From NCBI GenBank assembly GCA_030062745.1, contig CP099839.1, positions 30,413,904-30,477,903 on the forward strand: 64,000 bases of DNA. The letters are read 5' to 3'. This stretch comes from Capitulum mitella (lineage: Eukaryota > Arthropoda > Thecostraca > Pollicipedomorpha > Pollicipedidae). Below are positions 36,601 through 48,600 of this stretch, one piece after another. Below the pieces are notes generated by a model. It was not told the DNA's origin. It worked only from the letters and a program-made list of their open reading frames with translations, and ran no database searches. Made by a program: the position numbers and the translations under genes. How positions within the stretch are numbered: the first letter of the stretch is position 1; each line of letters opens with the position of its first letter.

Positions 36601-39600
36601 AAGGAATAGCTAGGAAAAGTGACCAGGTTTCGTGAAGCTGCATCAAAAACCCTGGAATTGGCATGCAAAAAACCCGAGGGGGCGGATTAAACCCCCTTGC
36701 CGTGAATAGGCTAAAGCGACAGAGGTTATAGCTGAATAATTTAAATCCTCTGGCCCATTTCTAAGCTATGAACCAACATAACACAGATGTCTCCCAAAAT
36801 CTAGTTTGGCCTACATATGGATATCATTAAAGACCAGAGGAGACGTTCTCGCTAGGCATTGATATCGTAATTCTTGTGAGACACCTATCGTGACAGTGAT
36901 CGTATCCATACGTTGCAAAAAAGACTGGATTTCGCAAGTCACTGAGATTTTAATGCGTACCAGGCCTCGGGCAAGTGACTCGTTCGCCTAGGAAATCCTT
37001 CGCACCAGAAAGTCTTAGTGTGTGCACTGACTTCTCTTAGCTGCCCATCATGTCCTGGAGTGTGTGACGAGCGCCTCCGGATTGCTCCCAGTTTGATTGT
37101 CGGCTTTCACACACATTTAACGGCATCCTGTGGAACCATCGCTCGGGCCAGCTTGCTGGTCGTGTGACGGCCCTTTGACGGTGGCGAGTCGTGTGGCGGC
37201 CCTTTGACGGTGGCTGGTCGTATAAGGGCCCTGTGGCGGTGGCCAGTCGTGTGGCGACGGCCAGGCATGTGACGGTGATTAGACCTGTGACGGCGGCCGG
37301 TCATGCGACTGTGGCGGGTTGTGTGACAGCGCCCGATCATGTGACGGTGGCCAGTCGTGTGACGGCGATGTGACGGTGGCCGATCATGTGACGCCCGCCG
37401 GGTCGTGTGATGGTGGCCTGTCTTGTGACGCCCGCCGGCCGCGTGATGATCCTGTGACGGCGTCTGCTCGTGCGACGGTCTAGTGGCGATTGCCGACCAT
37501 GTGGCGGTTGCCGGTCATGTGACGGTGCCCTGTCGTGTGATGGTGGACGGTCATGTGACCGTGGACGGTCGTGTGATGGCGGACGGTCGTGTGATGGTGG
37601 ACGGTCATGTGACGGCGCCTGGTCATGCGACGGTGGACGGTCGTGTGGTGGTGGACGGTCGTGTGATGGTGGACGGTCGTGTGATGGTGGGCGGTCATGT
37701 GACGGCGCCTGGTCATGTGACGGTGGACGGTCGTGTGACGGTGGACGGTCGTGTGATGGTGGACACGGTCGTGTGATGGTGGACGATCGTGTCATGGTGG
37801 ACGGTCATGTGACGGTGCCCGGTCATGTGACGGTGGACGGTCGTGTGATGGTGGACGGTCGGTGCCGCAGGTGTTCCAGGACATTGAGCTGCCGCGGGAA
37901 CGGGCCGAGTTTGACCGGGTGTACGGCCAGGTGATGGCGCACCGCCACCGGCTGGTCGGAACCATCGTCAACAGCTCGGAGTTGGCCGGCTCTGAAACGC
38001 AGCTCCGGTAAGGAACAGAGGGGAGACGGAGAGTTTCCGTCTTTGTGTCATTTGTTCTTTCATTTGGTTTTTAACCTAGGTCTCTCCAAAACTTCTAACA
38101 TTAATGACAAACTCGAATTTTGTTCCGAGCTTTAGAATATTTCATTTGAAAGGGTATGCGGTCGAAGCCTACCACAAATCCTGTCCTACCACCGGGCCGT
38201 CATGCTCAGACAAAAGACTGTACCGGACTTTCGTGCTGTTCAGACACGGGACTGTATCTGGCTGTCGTGCCGTTCAGACGCAGGGTTATATCGGGCTGTA
38301 GTGCTGTTCAGACACAGGGTTGTACCGGTCTGTCGTGCTATTCAGACGCGGTTGCACAGGACTGTCGTGCTGTTCAGACACGGGACTCCTCGTGGCCGTC
38401 ACGTTACGGCTCAGTTGGCGGGTGCCTGTGGTTTTACGGCGGACAGCTCTGGCACACGTGCCTCATTCTAACCCGGTCCCTGAGTGGGGTCCGCTGCTCC
38501 CCTCCCCTGATTGGCTGCCCACTGGCTAGCGCCGGCTTTACGACGGCGTTAGGGGCCACTGGAGACCACTGGGGGCCGGCTGACCCAGCTCGAGCGTGAG
38601 CAGTCGCTCGTGTGTCGAACGGAGCTGACCCACAGGGCGTAGCACAGTGATGAGAGGTGGTATGGCGGACCGGCCGGCCGACAGGTGAAGCCCACCGACG
38701 GCTGCGGCGACGGACTCTTTGGGTTTGTCGCCGCGACCCGCAGAGTCCTCTAAAGCTGGGACTGGCGTTATTGGAACTGGCAGTACACATGGGACTTAAA
38801 AAATCCAAGTCAGCTCTTTTGTTAAGATTCTCACAACAGCTCGCTGATATGTGACATTATGCGTATTTACCCACTATATACGGGGGGTATTTAACGCCCC
38901 CTCCCCGGCACATTTCTTAGGTATCTCCCAAACGAATAGACCCAGCGTCTTCCAACTTTCAGCAAAAAGTGAAAAAAGTTGGAAATGAGGTCATCCTAGG
39001 TCACGCCTTGATGACGTCTTAAAGACAGTCTTGTTTTACGATTCGACATTCACTTTTACTTCACCACCGGTGATTTTACGATGCATGATGACTGTGGTTT
39101 GCCTTGCATACCAGCATAACCTGAGAGCTTAACCCTATTCCCGGAGGGCTAGACGGTATCGTCGATTCCCAGCAGAGGGGGCGGATTCGCCCCCCCCCCC
39201 CGAGATCTCAAGAACTACTCGTCCGATTTCATCGCAAAAACGGCAACCGATTTGCCGTGACGTGAACTGCATTTTTATAAGAAGAAATTCTCAAAATTTT
39301 GAAATGTGTGGACACGGGGGGCAAAAGTGTCAAAATGGGGGGTACTTTTGGACTTCTTATAACTTCGTTGTTTATCGACCGACTTCGATGAAACTGGCAT
39401 GAATCGAGAGGTTATGGATAGGGCTACCATGGGTCCACAAATCTGAAATTTTGAGAAAATTCATGGGTGTTCACAAGGTTTCAAAAATAGGAGGATTAGT
39501 TTTCTAACAGCTGAATGAACAAAAGAGGCAAAAACATTTGTTTTGGCTTCTGCTAGTCATGGTATGCTAAAAAAGTACGAATCGCATGACATTGTTTGTA

Positions 39601-42600
39601 TAATGTTAGCATAGGCGGTGCCTGGGACATGAAAAAGGGGAAACTGTCATGGTCACACGTTCTTCAGATCAACTTCTGACCTTGGACCTTAAATGACCTC
39701 CAGTGACCTTAGAGTCACTTGGAATGATCCGTGTGCATTTAATATTATCTGTAAACGTTTTCAATCATTTGAACTCACTCTATTTCAAAAATTTCATTTT
39801 ATGGATATTGCGGTCTAGTGTACGCGCACTGACATTTTAGGTCATAGCTCCGTGACCCGACCTTATATCAAGCTGAAACTTGGTACACAAGTAGAGGGCA
39901 CCCTTCTACGTCACATATATTCCGGGTTGGGCATTTAAAAAAACGGCGCCGACATAATTGCAAGAAAAACAAAGTTGGATTTTTCACCTTGGCCTGACCT
40001 TGTAAAGTTACTTCATATAAACAAAATTACATTTGCACATTGCCAACTATTTAGCCATAGGTGGGCACTGGTCCGTTACTCCGTTACTCCGTTACTAACG
40101 AAGTTACTTTTTTTAGTAACGGAGTAACGGACCCGTTACTTTTATTTTACTGTAACGGACTGAGTAACGGAAGTTACTTTTGTGGTCCGTTACTCCGTTA
40201 CTTTTTGGTCCGTTACTCCGTTACTCCGTTACTCCGTTACTTTTTAAACTCCTTACAGACACCGCCGGCTTTATTTGCATCGGCACACCCATTGGCTACT
40301 TGAATAGCCAACACCCAATAGCGTGCGGCGATACAAGCGCGGCTGGGCGCGCACTCAGCTGACAATCGCGGCGTAGACTTGTTGACAATATTCGTCAGCT
40401 GATAAACGTTGACGGCAAGCTGGCAGCTATGGTTCAGTATAAAGGCCAGCTGACTTTGGTCTCTTTTGGGACAAAAGTACTGAATTATACGTAAGTTTGA
40501 TATGACTTAAAATGATAAATTAACCAGTCGTCATTTTTCAGGCTAAAAGATATCAAAGTTATTGTCATTTATACTGGAACAGCCAGCTGACAGCAGTTTT
40601 CAATGTTGTCTCAAGTCCGTCACGGATTGCTTACCACCGCCACACGGTTCCCCGCCAAGATCACTCAAGGCTGTTGAGCACATGATTACTGCCGCCATGG
40701 CCTTGGATCTGTGATGTCCATGGGGTGATGGAGTGGTGATTGATTCTTGACTGGCCTGAAATTTTAACTACCTGACACTAAAATGTCCCATCAAGGCGTC
40801 TTTACGCCGCCACTGGAGGTCGAAAACCTTGACTCCGAGTCCGACGGTGCCTCAGCTTCGGAGGCAGAGGACGAGCCCGGTCTGGGTCACCCATGGCCAT
40901 ATCCAGAAACGTACTTTGAGTTTAAGGAGGAGGGGAAAAACGTCATTTTTACGTATGTTCTGTGCCGACCGAAAGAGGTTATAATTAAGGGTCACAAGAG
41001 TAGCCTTTCAAGCTAATGGCACATATCAAGAGGAAACATTATTTACGGTATTTCCAGGTGATTATAAATTCCACAATAAGTTGTCAGCAGTGAAGCATAA
41101 TTATGAAGCTTGTCGACTATTGCTTGGACTATTTGCCTTAACCATATTCTCTGCAGGCAGTGAGATTCACATTACCCTGGGGGGGCAGATCTGCGGTAAT
41201 CTACCTTTCGGCCGACGCTTACGCGTAATTTTTGGGGACGCGGAAGTGGCAACACAAGTTGTGTGAACAATTTAGCCCATTCAGGTATTTTTCTAGGCAC
41301 TGGCCCCTACTGGGTGTGTAAACTGACTTGGTTAGGTAACTCTTGAATTTTGATTCAGTTGACACATGTTTGCCTTCAGCCGATACGAGCTAATCAAACC
41401 AAAAAACAGGCAAATTGAACCTAACAAAAAATTAGTTTTACATGCCCATCTAGGGCAATCCCTGCAACCATACAGTAGGTTTTGGTTAGGTTAGGTTAAA
41501 TCATTTTTAACTTGGAGGACAGGCTACATTGTCCATGCGATTCGAGTTACCACTCCTGCGTTCCCGAAAAAAATATCAACTGGCCGAAACACCTTTCGGC
41601 TGACACATTATTTTTTGTAGACGCAGAAGTGAGGACCCAAACTCAAACATGATATGAGCCGTTGCCACTTTTGCACCTTCGAAAAATATGCATTGGCCGA
41701 AAGGTGAAGATTACCAATTCTGCCCCCTCCCCGCCCCGCCCTTCCAGAGATCTCGAGATTCATTCGTCCAATGTTGATGGGATGAATGCCATTTAATATG
41801 TTTCAATGAGATCTCCAATTCCGGACCCCAGAAATTCAAAAATTGCGAAAATAGGGCGTGGGGCAAACAAACTCCAAAATTTGGGGATTTTTGAAAGGTC
41901 ACTGCGGCCGTGTTTACCAACTAATTTTCATGAGAATAACACGGTTCAGCTTGGAATGTCCAAGTCTTTTATATACCGAAAGCTGAAATTTAAAATAGAA
42001 AACCATACGCAGTTCCAGGGAGGTCAAGAAGGGTGATTTTTGAAATAAGAAATTTCCTTTGTTTTTGTTTGTTTTGGGTGATATAAACATCAGATGTACA
42101 ACTAGCAAGCCAGTTTAAGTTTATATGTAGCGCAGAGGTGGATCCAGGTAAACAAAATTGGGAGGGCACCATAAGCACAACAGTGTGCTCCCCCATTTTT
42201 TCAGTACCTGGGTGTGCGTTCGCCTGAAAATGTGTGTGTATACGCATTGTTTAGGATGTGTATGACTATATAAATGAGTCAGTGATCTTTATGTCTACTC
42301 AAAATGTCACGACAGTGAACCGCACAACTTTGCAGCTTCACGTACAGCACATTACCACCGAAAACGGGGGCTTGGAACCGCCTCTTCGGGACCGATTTTT
42401 TTTTAAATGTTGACAAAACACGTGTTTATCAATTCCATGAAATGCCAGAAAATCTTGTGGCGCTGCGGCAAACAGTGTGGGAGCGACAAGCAAAAAGACA
42501 CGGGTAGCAGAATCTGCCCCCCCCCCCCACAGGGAATAGGGTTAAATGAAGTGTTTTTAACCCGTCTCCGGCCGGGCTCAGAATGCCCTTTGCCCGGCCG

Positions 42601-45600
42601 GAGGGGGAAGGGGCGCGGATTTCCGCACCTCCCAGGATCTCGGCTCCGATATATCGCACGGAAGAAAGGAAAACACCGGCGGAAAGGTTTTGTCAAACCG
42701 GGACGAAAACATTCAAGAGCTTTGACCTCAGGTCAATTTTGAGGCCACCAGACGCCATGAAAGGTCAAAACGCGTCCTTGGAATTAGGTAAATAGACACA
42801 ATACCGTGTCCCTGAAAAGCTGAACTTGAGCGACATATACTGAACCGTAAGACAATAGCGAGTTCATTGATATCAATTTTGGCTTTTCACAGGGGTCAGG
42901 TCAGGTCACGTCATCGTTCCAAAATGTTCCACTTGTGAGCAGCTAACATCCTCTGTTGCATCTTACTTATGACCATGTTTTTATAGCTAATTTGTCTTTT
43001 CAAGGGTGCTGAAGAGCTACTAAAGCACCTTTTTTTAGTATTTTATTTCACAACAATAAAATTCATATCAGTCATGTTTTTTTTGAGTCCTTCGTCGTTT
43101 GGTATTAAAAAAACGTCAGAGGTATCAGGAATCTTACCTCAACGCACGCGTACGTACACAAACTAATACACACACATAATTTCGAAACAAAACAAGAAGT
43201 TTGCGAGACCGAAACGAGCTCTGAACGGAGACCATTATGTTCAGGGCGGATACTTCGAGAGGCATTGTTGATCAAACCCAGTCGATAGATGTCCGCTGTT
43301 TGTCGCATTCTGCATGCGTCCGCTCCAGCGCCGGTTGTTCCCGCTCCGTCGGCGCCGCGGGCAATGAACAGGAATTCGTTGGTTTGAACATTGTGGCTAA
43401 CACAGTGGTAGAATACCCGCCGCGGCTGTTGTCCCGGCGCCGCCGACTCTACAACGGCTGGTGAGGGCAATGGGCAGCTAGCGGAGTGTTTGGGGTAAGC
43501 GCTTTTTGTTTCTTTCCTTTGTATTTGGAATGCGTTTTACAACCACAAAGCAGCATAAAAGACTTAAAACCCGCGTTCGCTTGGTTTTCACTGCATTTCA
43601 AAAGAAACGGAATAACGGAGTAACGGTAACTTCCGTTACTTTTTAAGGCAGAGTAACGGAGTAACGAGTAACGGACTGGCTTTTTTTAGTAACGGAGTAA
43701 CGAGTAACGAAGTTACATTTTTTAGTAACGATGCCCACCTATGTATTTAGCTATACATCCATATCAAGTTTGAAGTTTTATCTTAAAACTCTGTTTTTGG
43801 CAGATATTTTCCTTTTACCCTGAACATGGCCAAAAATGGCCTGATGTGCCTCCCAAAAACGTTGCCTGGCTCCGCCCCTGAGCAAAATAGAACTTTGAAA
43901 TTTTGTCACAGCACGTAGAAAGAATAGCTACGAAAAGCCACCAAGTTTCGTGAAGCTGCGTTAAAAAGCCTGGAATTGGCAAGCAAAAAAAAACCCTAAC
44001 GGGGCGGATTCAGCCCCCCCCCTGCCGGGAATAGGGTTAATAAAGAGCTCCAATGACCTCACCCTAGGTCATCCTAGGCCAAATATGCTTCTTTCGCTTT
44101 CCGGGTAAAGTTAGAACATATTTTGCAAACGGGGCTGAGTAAACTGATTTTTGGATGCAGCCTGAAACCTGATCGATTTTTTATCATATTGCACATGCAA
44201 CCTATACAGTGGTTTGTCTTAGCACTACAATATTTTTTTGTGTGACCTTTGACAGTTTTATGCAGATTTCGACTTGGCAAGTAAATTAATAGCGTCCGTT
44301 TGACACTAGATGACCGATGTGAAGATATCAGCCTTTGCAGCGTTGTGCATTATTCTGTGGAAATATGCTACATGGGCCACATTGATTTGTAGGGTCATCC
44401 AGAGGAGGCAGATGGAGTTCACTATCGTGCTAGTGATACTCCAAATTGGAAGTTACAAAATCCTGCAATTGCATGTGCACGGTAATTGCGGCCATTTCGA
44501 GGGCTTAATTATACCTAATCCTCTTCGAAGGTGTCTTTTTGAGAGATTCCGTGCCAGATGGGCCAAGAAACGTGCATTGCATGGCCTGTTGCAAGGGACA
44601 TCATGTTTGACCTTGGTTGTGGCCTTGACCTTTGACGTCCTTAGGTTATGTCAGAATATGGGACCAAGTTTCCAGAGGCATATTGCAATGCGGAACAAAA
44701 TATTCAGTCTCGGTCTGCTCTTCTTTGAGGTTAAGCGACTCTGGGGAAAGGGTCAGTTTTTGGGTGTTTGACCTTGACCTGTGACGTCATTGCTGGCCTA
44801 AAAGTGAAACAAATGTGTATGTCATAAGACAGCACGGCTCGGCGCTGTCGTTCGCCATTTAAATCATCCAGTCGATTGGTTCTCGGGATAGACGGGGGAG
44901 GCATCAAACGCCATCGCCCCTTCGCAAGGTACTGGAAGGTTGCGAAATACCCCAGCCAATGCCGGGTTAAAATGACAGAAATGTGGCGGCAACGCTAGGT
45001 GTTTGAGATGAGCCTTTCCACGGCCATCCCATGGAGATAAGCTAAAAGCAAAAACAGTAGGAAAGGGAGGGAATGCTTCTATAGCCAGTATAGCCCCGTG
45101 TCTACGTCTATACTAGTATGCACTGAAAAGTTACATAGGAACAGATGTAATTTCTAGAATATTGATTAACGTTTAGTGTCTGGGAAGAAGGACGAATGGC
45201 TCATGGCCCTGGGTTATGTTGCAACGTCCCACGTGGGTGTCATTGGGAGGTGCAGGCATGAAGCATAATTACCTTGTACATCAATACTCCGTGGAATATT
45301 CTGCAATCCCGGTCGCTCAGGACCCAGGGGCTGCCAATTGAAATTCAGTCTCGTTTGTTATGCAGGTGATAAATTTTATGTAGCGCCACTTTGGAGGAGG
45401 ATATTTGCGATATCAGATACCTTGTAAAAGACACAGTATGACGTAAAGCCACAATGTGAAATAGGATGCACGAATCTCGGCCTAAATGACTTTGGTAGCA
45501 GGCGCAAACATACGAGTTTCCGAGTACATAACCGTGGCAGTGTCTTTGCGACCTCAGTACTGTACTGCCGCTTTCTCAGCGCAAGGCTTTAGGGTATAAA

Positions 45601-48600
45601 GCTTACCCTGCATCGTACCCCGCCACGTTTGAGATACGTAAAGTCGTACGAGTCGCGCGTACTAATATGAGCAGTTTGCCAAACAATTAGCCACAGCACT
45701 AGCTGTGAACGTAAGTCCTTCGATTCAAAAGTGTGTGGCTCATTCATGAGTTTAGCATTTAAAGTTTTTCTGGTATATTTCAGAACCTTTCCGTGCGTTC
45801 CTGACATTGCCTTAGAGCCATTGTTTACCTGACCGGGCAACTAATCACAATTACATTTTACATTAGGTTAAAGGGCAATTTGTTGGTCGTAAGCTAAACT
45901 TGTTTCCCAGTTAAAACTGTTCAAAAGCAGCAATGCGGAAGACCACCTTAACTCCAGCATCTCCTCATGATCGGCTTCCAAAGGCTGCAACATCCGCTGC
46001 ATATGGTCAGCGTCAGAAGACTCTAATCCGAGGCCCGCCACGAAGCCTAGTAGGTTATTTCCACTCGTAGCCGTGGCTCTTTTAATTGTAATAAACAGCG
46101 AGTTCATTAAGTATATACTGATGTCGGGAATGATGGTAATGCAGTATCTAATTTAGTGCCCACTATGACACCTTTTGGGACGCGTGACAAGCGCGGCCTG
46201 ACACCAAGCCCTAATATCCTCAAGTTTGGGAGTATATTTTCAAGTCCAGTTTGGCAGGCGGTTTTCTTTGATACAGTTTGCAGTACAGACGGATAATTAT
46301 CAACATATATCAGCATTTTTCCCTCGAGATATTTCAAGATTAAACATTACCCGCGCCCGTAGTACTGTTCGCCGTCATTCACTCTCGTTCTGCTAGTGAT
46401 TCTTTTTGGCATGAATTCGAAGGACGAAGGCGATAGTTACTAGATTTCAAGGTATTTTATATTGCATGACATCATACAGCTCCCACTGATTTAGAGCAGT
46501 CGAAAAATACCTGTAGGAAAAGGCATCAGACCGAAAACATCATTCCAGAAATAAGTATTTGAGTGGCAAAGGATGTAAGGAAACACAGTGCGAATATAAA
46601 TGTACACAGTTCAAGGGATTGGGGTGTCTTGTGACAAGAATATTACGGCTACATGTCCAGGGGCTGTGAATTTATTAACTTGCGGAAGCGTTAAAGCCAA
46701 GCCGGGCTGGCAGCTCTAGTTGATTTTTTCCCCTGCCAGATGAAGTAAGACTTCCTCGCTTTTCTGCCCCGCTTGTAATGAAACGTATTTTGACGTGTGC
46801 GGTTGAATATGTGTACCACAATTGGATTTTTCTGTCACAGATTTCATCTTTACTTGGCGTCTCTTTGAACGACAATATGACAGCCGTTATATCACTTCGA
46901 ATCCTGATCTAGAAGGCGATATGTCTCTCGGACTGTCGATTTGACGGGCGTTGCGTCGTCTCCCCGGTCGCTGGCCTGGCGGAGCCGCCTCGCTGTGGCG
47001 TCCGCGGACGACGCACGCCGGACCTTCGGCTGGGCGTGGCCTGACCTCAGTGACCTCTCAGGTGCGGCCCTCAAATGGGCTGCGGCACGCCGCCGGCGCG
47101 CGACGCGCGCTGGCTCGCGTGCCGCGAGACATTGGTGGGTTTTACACCTGAGCGCGGCCGATGACGACGAGGTAACGGCCCGCCCAGCGGGGCTGCCGTG
47201 CTGGCGGCGTCGTGCCGGGCTCTCGCGAGCCATCATCCCGCCGGCTGTGGCCGGCTGGCGGCGTCGGGCCGGCGCGGCCGATGGCCAGCAGTGCCGTGCG
47301 GTCCGCGCCGTCCGCGCCGCGGCCGGCCCGGCCACAGGCGGCGTCCGGTTAGTGCGACGGCCGCCTGTGAGCCTTGTCCCGTCCCATTGATCCAGAGCCG
47401 CTGGTGCGGAGCGCGCCTTCGCGCGGACAATCTCCATTCGGCGTTTCTCGGGCGCCGTTTGGTCGACAGTTATGCTCGGGCCGGGTATTTCCGCCGTGCT
47501 CCTGGCTGATGACGGCGGGCGGCAGCCGCGGCTGGCCGCGAGCGGTCGGCTCCGGCCGGCGGTGGCCGCCGCACGGCTCGGCGCCCGCTCCAGCGCACTA
47601 TTTGCACCGATCAGCCGGCTGATCGGCAGTCGGCGGCGGTCCCGCGCGGCGTCAGCAGCCGCCCGGCAGCCATTCAGTTAAGACTAGTGTACACGAGCGG
47701 TTTTGTCTGCTGCGGTGGCAGGGCGACCGCACTCTGCAACAGCTGGCGGTGGTCGTCACGTGTTTGCTTACGTTATACGTACGTCCTACTTCAGCATGGC
47801 TATGGCTCTACCTGTGTCGCAGCCTCGAAGGTGTTGCGGTATTTTTGGATTCGAACCAGGAACGTTTTGATTCGGAGTCCAGCACGGCGGGCACTGCGCT
47901 GTCGAGGAGATCAATGGAACGTGTGGGCGGATCTGTCGCTGGAAAAGCCTCCTGCCACCAACATTCCTGATCGGCTAATATGTATGGTCGCTGATCGCTA
48001 ATGACCAATGATAAAGTTTGAATAGGCCATGAAACATCAACAGTCGGTGAGCCGCGGCAGTCGTCAAGCAGGCAGGGCCGTTCGAACCGCGCATAGGCGC
48101 GTCAGAGCCGCACCTAGGCGCGTCAGAACCGCGCATAGGCGCGTCAGAGCCGCACCTAGGCGCGTCAGAACCGCACCTAGGCGCGTCAGAACCGCGCATA
48201 GGCGCGTCAGAACCGCACCTAGGCGCGTCAGAGCCGCACCTAGGCGCGCGTGGCCGCGCGTTTTTGCCGCTCGTGAAAATGGGGCTTGAGGTTCGCGGCC
48301 AGTCCATGCTCCAGTTTAGGCGCAGGAGGCTACAGCTGAAGATTGGGGGGAAGCAGGGGGGAGGGAAGGAGGGTTCTGCAGCTGTGGGCCGGCCCGGCCT
48401 GGTTGGACGAAGTCAATACGCTTAGTGCATTCTCTTGCTCGTGCTTTTCGAGAAACACTTTTATGGTAACCCGGAGCTCAGTGCCTAGGAAAATGAGTAG
48501 CAATGCTGGGATATTTTTTGAAGCCGTAATAATGGGGACTCTTCGGGCAGTTGAATGATCGGCATATCGTTTTTTTCCACTAGCTGAGTAGTGCACAGAT

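Larger units (their letters stand above)
40056..43743 (+). mobile_element. hAT-superfamily DNA transposon, 3.7 kb, degenerate
   Basis: Perfect terminal inverted repeats CATAGGTGGGCA and TGCCCACCTATG are flanked by an exact 8-bp target duplication, TATTTAGC (40048-40055 and 43744-43751). An 8-bp duplication is diagnostic of hAT-type insertion. Both subterminal regions (40070-40250 and 43605-43735) are packed with the octamer CCGTTACT or its complement, plausibly transposase-binding sites. Inside are remnants of a BED-finger transposase (40783-41070) and two later TTAA-type element ends (about 42545 and 42557). The catalytic part of the transposase is not recognisable, so this copy is non-autonomous. 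Confidence 0.88.
39129..44040 (+). mobile_element. TTAA-target (piggyBac-like) non-autonomous element, split by the hAT insertion
   Basis: It begins TTAACCCTATTCCCGG at 39129 and ends CCGGGAATAGGGTTAA at 44040: perfect 16-base inverted ends that include the TTAA target. Removing the hAT and one TSD copy leaves about 1.22 kb, the same length as the copies at 8974-10192 and 25833-27040. TTAA plus CCC ends is the piggyBac hallmark; the superfamily is inferred, since no transposase is encoded. It inserted into another TTAA element (38866-44970). Confidence 0.8.
38866..44970 (+). mobile_element. Second TTAA-type repeat family, outermost member of the nest
   Basis: Sequence at 38866-39128 and 44041-44970 matches the copy at 19975-21108 in the same order, for example the shared aggtcatccta and the closing ccccag-cattgccgg segment. 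It opens TTTACCCACTATATACGG and closes AATGCCGGGTTAA (44970). Its two ends are imperfect inverted repeats sharing ggggtattt. Without the inner insertions it is about 1.2 kb. No coding capacity is seen. Confidence 0.65.

Noticed and set aside
37337-37934. Long His/Asp/Arg/Ser/Pro frames on both strands
   Set aside because: They are the six-frame reading of an 18-bp minisatellite; the + frame runs into exon 2 out of its coding frame.
41488-41505. GGTTAGGTTAGG, like an arthropod telomere repeat
   Set aside because: Only two to three units inside a transposon; no array.
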